From: an uncultured Oscillospiraceae bacterium
Lineage (GTDB): Bacteria > Bacillota > Clostridia > Oscillospirales > Oscillospiraceae
Reading direction: 5' to 3'
DNA: 64,000 nt
Assembly: GCA_934646005.1 (NCBI GenBank)
Contig: CAKUED010000009.1
Coordinates: forward strand, 1-64,000
Shown: piece by piece, positions 51,945-60,553 of the stretch
Position numbering within the stretch: position 1 is the first letter of the stretch
Layout of the letters: every line of letters begins with the position of its first letter
The notes under the pieces: generated by a model
Databases searched by the model: none
The model's input: only the letters and a program-made list of their open reading frames with translations
What the model was told of the DNA's origin: nothing
Position numbers and translations under genes: made by a program

Positions 51945-52770
51945 AACCCAACGCCTTCCCCTTGAGGGGAAGGTGGCGCGAAGCGCCGGATGAGGAGAAG
52001 AGTGGTGCGTTTTGAGCTGTGACGCGTTTCGCTGCACCGCCAAATTGCGCCCCCGTAGGCTCCCTTGTGTAAAGGGTCGATTCCCCCTATCAGGGGGAAA
52101 TGCCCCGAAGGGGCAAAGAGGGTAGGGATGCTGTCGCCGGAGGCGACTGAAGGATTGCGCAGCAGGTATCCACAACCTCGAACGCACTATCGGCGACCTC
52201 GCAGAATCTACCAAACCTGCGTAGGGGAGGGGTTCTACCCCTCCCGCGCGGTACAATATTGCGGATATGGGCGCACCAATGCGAATCGGTACGCACCCGT
52301 AGGGGCGGACGACCCTGTCCGCCCGGCAGGATGCACGACCGCTTTTACGAAACGCTGCGGCAAACCCGCAAATGCCCAACGGGCGGACAGAGGCGTCCGC
52401 CCCTACAGGACGTTGTGCGTGGTTGCCGGTAGAACGTGCAGGTTTGCGATTGCGTCCTGCCGGGAGGGGTAGAACCCCTCCCCTACGCAACGGGGGCAGA
52501 TTCTACGGATTCGCATTGGTGCATTCCGATTTGCAGGTGCTTACTGCACAATCCTTTCGTCACGGCTTTGCCGTGCCACCTCCCTTTACACAAGGGAGGC
52601 GTTGGATGGCGCAAACGCGGCGGCGCACTGCAAGCCCACGGTGTCGGGCGAGGCAAGCCCCGCCCCTACGTTATGACGAAACGCGTGACTGCTCAAAAAT
52701 AAGAACCTTTCCCCTCATCAGTCGGCTTCGCCGACAGCTTCCCCCCGAGGGGAAGCCTTGGAATTTTGCA
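51945..52770. repeat. Hairpin repeat array 4 plus second-family copies
   Basis: GTAGGGG-family units lie at 52220-52245 and 52299-52324 (forward), and at 52381-52406, 52462-52486 and 52645-52669 (inverted). The first four are 79, 82 and 81 bases apart in the mirror order A-B-B'-A', the same as array 2. Second-family sequences flank them: inverted copies at 51945-52120 (CCCCTTGAGGGG, CCCCCTATCAGGGGG) and direct ones at 52554-52604 (TCACGGCTTTGCCGTG, CCTCCCTTTACACAAGGGAGG) and 52706-52763. Noncoding. Confidence 0.85.
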
Positions 52771-52842
52771 AAAACTTTGGGGCATAAATTTATGAATCCT
52801 GCACAAAGCGCATTTTTCTGCAACATTCTGGATTTATTTTAG

Positions 52843-52871
52843 TAGACAAATTAAACCCAACGTGATACGCT
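52843..52871 (+). promoter_or_regulatory. Promoter of the DegT aminotransferase gene
   Basis: TAGACA (52843-52848), 17 bp and TACGCT (52866-52871). Confidence 0.55.
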
Positions 52872-52937
52872 GAACACACAGGGAAATACAGGTGGTCGGA
52901 GGACCGCAACGGACTAAAAAATGAGGTGTTACACAGT

Positions 52938-54206
52938 ATGGAAAAGAAAGAACTCGCAATGAACGGCGCCGGCGTGGCGGAGCTTGGCTTCCCGATGTGG
53001 CCGCAGTTTGACCCCAAGACCAAGGCGGAGATGGCGGAAGCGCTCGATACCGGTCTTGTCAGCTACTGGACCGGCAAAAAGGGCATGGAATTTGAAGAGA
53101 AGTTCCGTCAGTGGGCGGGCGCGACGATGGCGATCTCCTGCTCCTGCGGCACGGCGGCGCTGCACATCGGCATCTCCTCGCTCGGCATCGGCCCGGGGGA
53201 TGAAGTGCTCGTCCCGTCCTACTCCTTCATCGCTTCGTCCTACGCCATCGTGCAGGCGGGCGCGATCCCCGTTTTCTGCGACGTGACCGCCGACCACACC
53301 ATCGACCCCGACGACATCGAGCGCAAGATCACCAAGCGCACCCGCGGCATCGTTTGCGTGCATCTGTACGGCGTCGTGTGCGACATGGGGCGCATCATGG
53401 ACATCGCCAAGAAGCATAACCTGTACGTCATCGAGGACTGCGCGCAGGCGATCGGCGGCAAGTACAACGGCCGCAGCGTCGGCACGATCGGCAACGTCGG
53501 CTGCTTCAGCTTCTGCCAGTCCAAGCATTTCACCACCGCCGGTGAGGGCGGCATGGTGCTGACGATGGACGAGGATCTCGGCTGGGAGTGCCGCTCGTTC
53601 CGTGATCATGGCTACGACGTCAAGGCGCGTATGAATATGCTCGCGCTGGAAGAATCGCTGCCCTACATCCACACCCGCGTCGGCTTCAACTACCGCCTGA
53701 CCGAGGTGCAGTCGATCTGCGGCATCAACGAGCTTGCCCGCTTCGACACCTGGAACCTGCCGCGCCGCAAGGAATACGCCGCAATGTATGACAAGGCGCT
53801 GGGCGCTCTCAAGGGCGTCAAGGCGCTGCCGCTCAACACCACCGAGCGCGAGAACGCGTACTGGTGGTATCCCGTCACGATCGACCTGGACGCGCTGAAC
53901 ATCGATGCACCCACGTTCGTGAACGAGATGAAGGCCCGCAAGATCCCGTGCTATGGCATCCAGTGGCCCGAGGCATACGAGGAGCGCGCCTACAAGGAGC
54001 TCAACGGCTTCGGCACGGCGAAGTTCCCCTTCTGCTCCAAGGAGTATAACCCCGACGGCGTGAGCTACGAGGGCGTCCTGTGCCCCGTTGCCAAGAGCCT
54101 GCGCGCCTGCACCGTGAACCTCTTCCTGCACCCGACGTGGGAGAAGGAGCACATCCAGCGCGTGATCGACGCGTTCGTCGAAATTCACAACGCACATCTC
54201 AAGTAA
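52938..54206 (+). CDS. DegT/DnrJ/EryC1/StrS-family sugar aminotransferase
   Basis: A 422-residue PLP enzyme that exchanges an amino and a keto group on sugars. It has SCSCGTAALHIGISSLGIGPG, the aspartate of VIEDCAQAIGG, and the PLP lysine in FSFCQSKHFTTAGEGG. GFNYRLTEVQSICG follows. ATG 52938 has GAGGTG upstream. Its catabolic neighbours (dehydrogenases, deacetylase, importers) suggest it removes an amino group from an imported amino sugar rather than building a nucleotide sugar; that is inference. Confidence 0.92.
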   Translation: MEKKELAMNGAGVAELGFPMWPQFDPKTKAEMAEALDTGLVSYWTGKKGMEFEEKFRQWAGATMAISCSCGTAALHIGISSLGIGPGDEVLVPSYSFIASSYAIVQAGAIPVFCDVTADHTIDPDDIERKITKRTRGIVCVHLYGVVCDMGRIMDIAKKHNLYVIEDCAQAIGGKYNGRSVGTIGNVGCFSFCQSKHFTTAGEGGMVLTMDEDLGWECRSFRDHGYDVKARMNMLALEESLPYIHTRVGFNYRLTEVQSICGINELARFDTWNLPRRKEYAAMYDKALGALKGVKALPLNTTERENAYWWYPVTIDLDALNIDAPTFVNEMKARKIPCYGIQWPEAYEERAYKELNGFGTAKFPFCSKEYNPDGVSYEGVLCPVAKSLRACTVNLFLHPTWEKEHIQRVIDAFVEIHNAHLK

Positions 54207-54213
54207 AAAATAT

Positions 54214-54247
54214 GCCCCTTTCCCGTTGGGAAAGGGGCAATTTTTTA
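54214..54247. terminator. Bidirectional terminator between DegT and AraC genes
   Basis: GCCCCTTTCCC-gtt-GGGAAAGGGGC, then AATTTTTT. Confidence 0.9.
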
Positions 54248-54269
54248 CTCAAACGAAGCGGGCTTTTTC

Positions 54270-55145
54270 TCAGGATTTGAGGGATTTTGCGTATTCTGAT
54301 GGACTAATACCGGCGTACTTTTTAAAGAGATTGGAGAAATAGTAGATGCTCTCAATGCCGACGCGCTCGGCGATCTGGGTGAAGTTGAGCTCACCGCGGC
54401 GGATGAGGCGCTTTGCCTCCTGCACGCGCAGGGCGTTGAGATAGTGCACGGCGGTCTTGCCCACCTGCTCACGGAACACGCGCTTGAGCTGCGAAACGCT
54501 CACGCCCAGCGCGGCGGCAAGCGACGCGAGCGTGATTTTTTCGGCGTAATGCGCCGCGAGATAGTCGCACGCCTGCTGCGCAAGCGTCTGCCGCTGCTGG
54601 AGCTGCGCTTCGGTCACGGCGCGCTGCGAAAACTGGATGGTGTCGTCCCGGCGGGTGATACAGATGAGAAACTGCTCCAGACAGACCTTGATGAGCTGGT
54701 CGCTGCCCCACGGCGCGTCGGCGCGCTTGGCGAGGTTGACGATGGGCGGCTCGCCCTCAAAATGCTCGTAAGCAAGCGCGGCTTCGTCCAGCAGCAGCCG
54801 CAGGCTCTGCTTTTCGCGCTGGTGCAGGCGCAGGACTTTTTCCTCCAGCCGGTGCATGGCGGGGCTGGCGCAGCAGAACGAGACGACGAAAATATTCGCC
54901 TCGCCCATCGCGCGGAATGAGTGAAATTCGTCCGGGCGGTGGAACGCCAGCTCGCCCGCGTGGAGCTGATAGCGGTCCGCGCCCGCCGTGACCACGACGC
55001 TGCCGCGATCGACGTAGAGAAATTCCCAGAACGGGTGCTGCTCGCCGGAGAACGCATAGTCCTGCGGCAGGCGGTAATAGCTGAGGTTGACCACGGCGGT
55101 CACGTCAAAAACGGTTTGCAGGGCAACAGGCTGATAGTCTGCCAT
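54270..55145 (-). CDS. AraC-family transcriptional regulator
   Basis: 291 residues. An N-terminal cupin sensor (HPFWEFLYVDRGSVVVTAGAD, then FHRPDEFHSF) is followed by two C-terminal HTH motifs (LASLAAALGVSVSQLKRVFR and FTQIAERVGIESIYYFSNLF) ending KYAGISPSEYAKSLK. It is divergent from the isomerase/dehydrogenase operon at 55292, its likely target. ATG 55145 (MADYQPVAL) has AAGGAGG. Confidence 0.93.
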   Translation of the reverse strand: MADYQPVALQTVFDVTAVVNLSYYRLPQDYAFSGEQHPFWEFLYVDRGSVVVTAGADRYQLHAGELAFHRPDEFHSFRAMGEANIFVVSFCCASPAMHRLEEKVLRLHQREKQSLRLLLDEAALAYEHFEGEPPIVNLAKRADAPWGSDQLIKVCLEQFLICITRRDDTIQFSQRAVTEAQLQQRQTLAQQACDYLAAHYAEKITLASLAAALGVSVSQLKRVFREQVGKTAVHYLNALRVQEAKRLIRRGELNFTQIAERVGIESIYYFSNLFKKYAGISPSEYAKSLKS

Positions 55146-55215
55146 ACGCGCCTCCTTCTGCCCGATTTTATAAATCTTGGGGCTGATTTTATATGGAAAG
55201 ACCATGATCGACCTT

Positions 55216-55221
55216 TATAAT
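55216..55221 (+). promoter_or_regulatory. -10 box of the isomerase-dehydrogenase operon
   Basis: TATAAT with a poor -35 (ATGGAA at 55193-55198, 17 bp spacer), as expected for an activator-dependent promoter. Confidence 0.55.
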
Positions 55222-55246
55222 AGACATATAAGCACAGATCCTTTCA

Positions 55247-55273
55247 TTTGTAAACAGGAAAGTTTGTAAACAG
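55247..55273 (+). repeat. Direct repeat TTTGTAAACAG, candidate operator
   Basis: Two exact 11-base copies, 55247-55257 and 55263-55273, 16 bases start to start, between the -10 box and the ribosome site. The core TGTAAAC also occurs in the -35 box at 59463-59469. Confidence 0.6.
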
Positions 55274-55291
55274 AAAAAGGAGCGTGAATCC

Positions 55292-56134
55292 ATGAAAAAA
55301 TCCATCAGTTTCTGGTCTTTTAACGGAAAGACCGCAGCCCAGGCGATGCAGCTTGCCAAGGACGCCGGGTTTGACGGCATCGAGCTGACGCTGGACGCCG
55401 CGGGCGACCTGACCATGGACACCACGGACGAGCAGGTGCTCGCCCTCAGGCAGACCGCCGAGCGCATCGGCATCGCGCTGCCGAGCGTCGCCAGCAGCCT
55501 CTACTGGGCGTATTCCTTCACGTCTGACGACGCCGCCGAGCGCGAGCAGGCGCACAACGTCGCCGTGCGGCAGCTTCATATCGCAAAGCTCCTCGGCGCG
55601 GACACCATTCTGGTCGTGCCGGGCAGCGTCTCGGTCGAGTTCGTGCCGGAGCGCCCGGTCGTGCCTTACGACGTGGCGTATGACCGCGCGCTGGCGGAGA
55701 TGAAGCGCCTTGCGCCCATCGCCGAGGCGGAGGGCGTGAGCATCGGCGTGGAGAACGTCTGGAACAAGCTCCTGCTCTCGCCGCTGGAGGAGCGGGACTT
55801 CATCGACAAGATCGGCAGCCCCTTCGTCGGCGCGTATTTTGACGTCGGCAACGTCGTGTACGCGGGCTACCCCGAGCACTGGATCAGCATCCTCGGCAGC
55901 CGCATCAAAAAGGTCCACTTTAAGGACTTCCGCCGCAACCCCGGCGGGCTGAACGCGTTCGTCGATCTGCTGGCGGGCGACGTGGACTGGAAGGCGGTCA
56001 TGCAGGCATTTAAGGCTGTCGGCTACGACGATTGGGCGACCGGCGAAATGATCCCCGCCTATGCGCAGGCATCGGATCAGATCATCTATAACACCGCCGC
56101 TTCGATGGCGAGAATTTTGGGAGGGGAACTGTAA
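55292..56134 (+). CDS. Sugar phosphate isomerase/epimerase (xylose isomerase-like TIM barrel)
   Basis: 280 residues of the AP endonuclease 2 family. Metal-binding residues are visible in GFDGIELTLD, IGVENVWNKLLLSP, GAYFDVGNVV and KKVHFKDF, with ATGEM at the end. Relatives isomerise keto/aldo sugars or epimerise C3. ATG 55292 follows AAAGGAG. Its stop codon overlaps the next start (TAATG). Confidence 0.9.
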   Translation: MKKSISFWSFNGKTAAQAMQLAKDAGFDGIELTLDAAGDLTMDTTDEQVLALRQTAERIGIALPSVASSLYWAYSFTSDDAAEREQAHNVAVRQLHIAKLLGADTILVVPGSVSVEFVPERPVVPYDVAYDRALAEMKRLAPIAEAEGVSIGVENVWNKLLLSPLEERDFIDKIGSPFVGAYFDVGNVVYAGYPEHWISILGSRIKKVHFKDFRRNPGGLNAFVDLLAGDVDWKAVMQAFKAVGYDDWATGEMIPAYAQASDQIIYNTAASMARILGGEL

Positions 56135-57144
56135 TGATCAAGATCGGTCTTGCCGGATGCGGCTTTATGGGCGATATGCACGCGGCGTGCTACCGCGCGC
56201 TGGCGGAGCTGGGCGTGCAGGTCACGGCGGTGGCGGACGTGCGTCCCGAATTTGCAAAGAAGCTCGCCGACACCTACGGCGCAAAGCTCTTTGACACGGC
56301 GGAGGATATGATCGAAAACGCCGATGTGGACGTGATCGACATCTGCCTGCCCACGCATCTGCACGCGAAGCTCGCCGTGCAGGCGATGAAGAAGGGACGC
56401 GACGTGTTCCTGGAGAAGCCCGTCTGCATCCGCGAGGATGAGATGGAGCTGCTGCTGGCGACGGAACGTGAGACGGGCAGCAAGGTACAGGTCGGGCAGG
56501 TCATCCGCCTGTGGGACGAATACGCGTGGCTCAAGGACGTGACGGCGCGCGGCGAGTTCGGCAAATTCCGCTCCGGCGTGTTCCAGCGCCTGAGCGCCAA
56601 GCCCACCTGGGCGAGCAACGGCTGGCTGCATAAGGCGGAGCTGAGCGGCGGCGTGGCGGTGGATATGCACGTCCACGATGTGGACTTCGTCCGCTACCTG
56701 CTGGGCGACCCCGACACCGTGCAGGCGGTCGCCAGCCGCGACGCAGACGGCGTCATTCAGGAGATCAGCGCCGTCTACGGCTACGGCAAGGACGTCGCCG
56801 TGTCGGTCGAGGCGGGCTGGGATTACCCCGCGGCGTTCCCGTTCACCGCGACATACCGCGTCCGCTTTGAAAAGGCAGCGGTCACATTCGCGGGCGGCGC
56901 GGTCACGGTGTACCCCTACGACGGCGAGCCGTATCAGCCGAAGATAGAAGCACAGTATCACGGCGACAACGCCGTGGGCGGCAACATTTCGTCCCTCGGC
57001 GGGTATTATAACGAGCTGAAATATTTCATCGAGGGCATCAAAGGCGAGCATCCGCTCGAAATTGCCACGCTGGAAGAGGCAATAAAGTCCGTAAGATTGG
57101 TCAAAAAAGAGATCGAGACCACCGGCGGGCTGGTTGCGAAATAA
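56134..57144 (+). CDS. Gfo/Idh/MocA-family dehydrogenase, first
   Basis: 336 residues. NAD(P)-binding GLAGCGFMGDMHAACYRAL is at the N terminus. EKPVCIREDEM carries the family Lys, and the His/Asp region is DMHVHDVDFVRYLLG. It oxidises a hydroxyl of a sugar or inositol. It is translationally coupled to the isomerase, so the two act in one pathway. Confidence 0.93.
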   Translation: MIKIGLAGCGFMGDMHAACYRALAELGVQVTAVADVRPEFAKKLADTYGAKLFDTAEDMIENADVDVIDICLPTHLHAKLAVQAMKKGRDVFLEKPVCIREDEMELLLATERETGSKVQVGQVIRLWDEYAWLKDVTARGEFGKFRSGVFQRLSAKPTWASNGWLHKAELSGGVAVDMHVHDVDFVRYLLGDPDTVQAVASRDADGVIQEISAVYGYGKDVAVSVEAGWDYPAAFPFTATYRVRFEKAAVTFAGGAVTVYPYDGEPYQPKIEAQYHGDNAVGGNISSLGGYYNELKYFIEGIKGEHPLEIATLEEAIKSVRLVKKEIETTGGLVAK

Positions 57145-57155
57145 GAGAAATAGGG

Positions 57156-57192
57156 AACAGGCACAGGATGAACTCCTGTGCCTGTTTTTTAC
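57156..57192 (+). terminator. Terminator of the isomerase-dehydrogenase operon
   Basis: AACAGGCACAGGA-tgaac-TCCTGTGCCTGTT, then TTTT. Confidence 0.9.
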
Positions 57193-57665
57193 GTTTTTGC
57201 AGAAGCCCCTTGGCTCTCCCAAAGGGGGAGGCAAGGGTGCGTATCGCACAGACGGATTTGCAAAAGCCCAAGCCTCCCCTTGGTGACCAAGGCAGCGAAG
57301 CGGCGGCGTGGTATTGAATGACAGCCCGGTGGGCTGTCAGACCCACGCCGTGACCGAGCCGCAGCGAGACGGTGGCACGGCGAAGCCGTGACGGAAGGGA
57401 TGAGAAGGTGTACGTTCTGCCGCACCACCGTGGGTAGGCGCTCTGCAAACCTGCGACGTTCTGATCCCTTCAGTCAGCTTCGCTGACAGCTTCCCTTGGT
57501 CACCAAGGGAAGCCTTTGCGTTGTGCAAACACGTCACATCTCAAAACGTACCACCCTTCTCCTCATCCGGCGCTCCGCGCCACCTGTCCCTACCCCCTTT
57601 GTCCCTGCGGGACATTTCCCCCTGATAGGGGGAATCTGCCCCTCAAGGGGAAGGCTTTGGGCGGT
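57193..57665. repeat. Second repeat family, array 5
   Basis: Several palindromic modules: GACAGCCC-ggt-GGGCTGTC (about 57331), CACGGCGAAGCCGTG (about 57375), GTCAGCTTCGCTGAC, CTTCCCTTGGTCACCAAGGGAAG (about 57490-57513), and at 57531-57662 the 130-base module also found at 13781-13912. No GTAGGGG units and no gene. The rest to 57941 is A+T-rich leader DNA. Confidence 0.75.
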
Positions 57666-57830
57666 GCTTTCGGCGCAAAAATCGACCGTTCGGGCATATG
57701 TTCGTAAAATAATTATACAAACCCTAAAAAAATAGCAAATTTGAGCTGGCATAATCAACAAAAACGTCGGAATAAAGTTGGTCAATTCTAACTATCTTTG
57801 TTCCATTTATAAAAATACTTTATGAATACT

Positions 57831-57860
57831 ATTGACAAACGTGCCCCCTTCGTCCTATCA
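57831..57860 (+). promoter_or_regulatory. Promoter of PIG-L deacetylase copy 2
   Basis: TTGACA (57831-57836), 18 bp and TATCAT (57855-57860). Confidence 0.7.
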
Positions 57861-57941
57861 TGCAAGTATAAAAGGCGGCGCATACAGCACGGTCGGACCG
57901 GGGCGCTGCGCCGCGCGAGACTTAACTGAGGTGAACAGAAT

Positions 57942-58649
57942 ATGAGAGTCCTGGCAATCGGATGCCATCCCGACGATCTGGAGATCGCCTGCTCCGGCAC
58001 GCTGCGCAAGTATGTCGAGCAGGGCGCTGACGTATATATGTGCCACGTTGCAAACGGCAATCAGGGGCACGTCGTGATCGAACCCGACCCCCTTGCAAAG
58101 ATCCGCGAAAAAGAGGCGGAGGCCGCCGGCAAATTCATCGGCGCGAAGGAAGTTTTCAACATGGACGTGGGCGATATGTTAGTTGACAGCCACGATCCCG
58201 CGGTCATGGACGCCGTGGCGGATGTGGTGCGCTATACCCGCCCCGACGTCATCCTCACCCACAATCCGCAGGATTATATGCAGGATCATGTGGAGACGAG
58301 CCATATCGCCACCAACGCGAGCTTCTGCTCCGGGCTGTCGCACCGCCCGCGCAAGTACGAGCCGTTCAGCAGCTTTGTGCCGGTATTTTTCATGGATACG
58401 CTCGCGGGCGTGGACTTCCAGCCGACGCACTATGTGGACATCACCGACCAGATCGAGCGCAAGCTCCAGGCGCTGGCGATGCACGAATCGCAGATCAAGT
58501 GGATGCTCGAGCACGACGGCATCGACTTTGTGGATATGGTCCGCACCTGCTCCCGCTATCGCGGCTATCAGTGCGGCGTGGCGTATGCCGAGGGCTTCCG
58601 TCCTTATAACGTCTACCCCCGGTATAGCACCAAGCATCTCCTGCCCTAA
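57942..58649 (+). CDS. PIG-L/LmbE-family deacetylase (copy 2)
   Basis: 235 residues with AIGCHPDDLEIAC and the same second metal motif DHVETSHIA as copy 1 (44634-45344). The two agree at the great majority of positions, including long identical blocks such as HPDDLEIAC and YGEGFRPYNV-like ends. A recent duplication or strong functional constraint is implied. Its stop codon abuts the stop of the convergent SDR gene with no gap. Confidence 0.9.
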   Translation: MRVLAIGCHPDDLEIACSGTLRKYVEQGADVYMCHVANGNQGHVVIEPDPLAKIREKEAEAAGKFIGAKEVFNMDVGDMLVDSHDPAVMDAVADVVRYTRPDVILTHNPQDYMQDHVETSHIATNASFCSGLSHRPRKYEPFSSFVPVFFMDTLAGVDFQPTHYVDITDQIERKLQALAMHESQIKWMLEHDGIDFVDMVRTCSRYRGYQCGVAYAEGFRPYNVYPRYSTKHLLP

Positions 58650-59387
58650 TTAGATAACGTATCCTCCATTGGGACTCAGGAGCTGCCCCGTGATGAACGA
58701 CGCGCGCTCCGAGCCGAGGAACCAGATCGCCTGCGCGACCTCCTCCGCGTGCCCGAGCCGCCGCAGCGGCGTCGCCATGCTGATGGTGTGCACCGCTTCG
58801 TCGGACAGCCACGCGTTCATATCGGTATCAATAATACCGGGCGCGACGCAGTTGACGCGGATGCCGTCAGGTCCGACCTCCTTGGCAAGCGCGCGGGTCA
58901 TGGTGACAACGCCCCCTTTCGTGGCGGAGTAGGGCACTTCCTCCGCGCCGCCGGTGATGCCCCAGATGGACGAGACATTCACGATCGCGCCGGAGTGCCG
59001 CGCGGTCATGCCGGGCAGGACCGCCTGGATGCAGTGGAACATCCCGCGGAGGTTGACGTTGAACACACGATCCCACTGCTCTTCGGTGTAGTCCACCAGC
59101 CGCGTGAGCGGGATGGCGATGCCGGCGTTATTGACCAGCGTGTCGATGCCGCCGAAGGCGTCCTCCGCGCGATGCACGGTATCGCGCACCTGCTCCCGGC
59201 TTGCCACATCGGCGGAGTACGCCGCCGCTTTCACGCCCAGCGCCTCCAGCTCGGAAACGAGCTTCGCCGCAGCCTCGTGCTGTGTGCGGTAGAGCATCGC
59301 CACCTGCCAGCCCTCCTGCGCGAACACGCGCGCGGTCGCCGCGCCGATGCCGCGGGACGCGCCGGTGACGAGAACGGTACGATCCAT
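58650..59387 (-). CDS. Short-chain dehydrogenase/reductase (FabG-like), first
   Basis: 245 residues. The cofactor motif is TGASRGIGAATAR, then NNAGIA. The catalytic Ser is in NVSSIWG and YSATK holds the Tyr/Lys pair. The ending ITGQLLSPNGGYVI is typical of SDR enzymes acting on sugars or acyl chains. A good minus-strand promoter precedes it. Placement in the sugar cluster suggests a sugar dehydrogenase. Confidence 0.9.
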   Translation of the reverse strand: MDRTVLVTGASRGIGAATARVFAQEGWQVAMLYRTQHEAAAKLVSELEALGVKAAAYSADVASREQVRDTVHRAEDAFGGIDTLVNNAGIAIPLTRLVDYTEEQWDRVFNVNLRGMFHCIQAVLPGMTARHSGAIVNVSSIWGITGGAEEVPYSATKGGVVTMTRALAKEVGPDGIRVNCVAPGIIDTDMNAWLSDEAVHTISMATPLRRLGHAEEVAQAIWFLGSERASFITGQLLSPNGGYVI

Positions 59388-59439
59388 AGAAATTCCTCCC
59401 TGTTTTTATATTCATTTTAAGAATGTGCTGACAAGGACG

Positions 59440-59468
59440 AGTATACACACGAAGATTCAAAATGTAAA
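59440..59468 (-). promoter_or_regulatory. Promoter of the first SDR gene
   Basis: On the minus strand, TTTACA (59463-59468), 17 bp and TATACT (59440-59445). Confidence 0.65.
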
Positions 59469-59500
59469 CCCATCGCAGTCAAAGAAAAGAGGAAATCAGC

Positions 59501-60535
59501 ATGACAAAAAAAGTGATCAAAATGGCGATCGTCGGCGCGGGTCTCTGGGGTGAGTCCCATGCAAACATCTACCGGGAGCATGACTGGGCAGAGCCCGTCG
59601 CGATCTGCGACCTGAATCTGGAGCGCGCCAACGCGTTTGCCAAAAAGTTCGGTATTTCGCAGGTCTATTCCGACTATCACGAGATGCTGGAAAAATCCGA
59701 TTGTGACGCCGTCGCCATCGTGACGCCCGATTTTGCCCATGCTGACATCGCGGTCGCCTGCGCGCAGGCGGGCAAGCATATGATCATTGAAAAGCCGCTG
59801 GCGACGACCCGCGACGATGTGATGCGGATGGTCAAGGCGATCGAAGAAAACGGCGTGCGCGCCATGGTCGATCTGCACAACCGCTGGAATCCGCCCTTCA
59901 ACTCCGTCAAGCAGCTCGTCTCCTCGGGCAAATACGGCACGCCGAAGAGCGCGCATTTCCGCCTGAACGACAACCTCTGGGTCGCCACGGATATGCTCAA
60001 GTGGTGCGCCAAGTCCTCCATCCTCTGGTTCCTCGGCAGCCACTCGCTGGATACGATGAACTGGGTCATCGGCGACTATCCCGTGGAGGTCTACGCCGCC
60101 AAGACCGAGGGCAAGCTCAAGTCCCTCGGCATCGACACCGTGGATACCTACCTCTCCACCATTAAATATTCGAACGGCGCGATCGCCCATATGGAAAACT
60201 CCTGGGTCACGCCGAACGGCAACACCAACGTCAACGACTTCAAGTTTAACCTCCTGTGCACCGACGGCAAGTTCGACGTCAACGCCTCCAGCCACGACCT
60301 GCTCCAGGTCACGGACGACAAGCGCATGATCACCGAGGACATCCTCGTCAAGAACTTCGTGTTCGACAAGTGCCGTGGCTTTGCCTTTGAGTCCATCCGC
60401 AGCTTCATCGACAAGCTCGTCAGCGGCGAGGAGTTCCACGTCACGCTGCGTGAGGCGGCGAACGTTTCGCTGGCGCTGCTGGCGATCATGGAATCGGCTG
60501 AAACGGGTCTGCCCGTGAAGGTCGAGCGCATTTAA
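59501..60535 (+). CDS. Gfo/Idh/MocA-family dehydrogenase, second
   Basis: 344 residues. N-terminal AIVGAGLWGESHANIYREH, then EKPLATTRDD. A long C-terminal domain has the substrate-site words WFLGSHSLDTMNWVIGDYPV. It differs strongly from the first Gfo/Idh enzyme, so they probably catalyse different steps. AGAGGAAATC precedes ATG 59501. First of a run of plus-strand genes with the SDR and importer 2. Confidence 0.93.
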   Translation: MTKKVIKMAIVGAGLWGESHANIYREHDWAEPVAICDLNLERANAFAKKFGISQVYSDYHEMLEKSDCDAVAIVTPDFAHADIAVACAQAGKHMIIEKPLATTRDDVMRMVKAIEENGVRAMVDLHNRWNPPFNSVKQLVSSGKYGTPKSAHFRLNDNLWVATDMLKWCAKSSILWFLGSHSLDTMNWVIGDYPVEVYAAKTEGKLKSLGIDTVDTYLSTIKYSNGAIAHMENSWVTPNGNTNVNDFKFNLLCTDGKFDVNASSHDLLQVTDDKRMITEDILVKNFVFDKCRGFAFESIRSFIDKLVSGEEFHVTLREAANVSLALLAIMESAETGLPVKVERI

Positions 60536-60553
60536 GAAGAGGAGGCGACCGAA

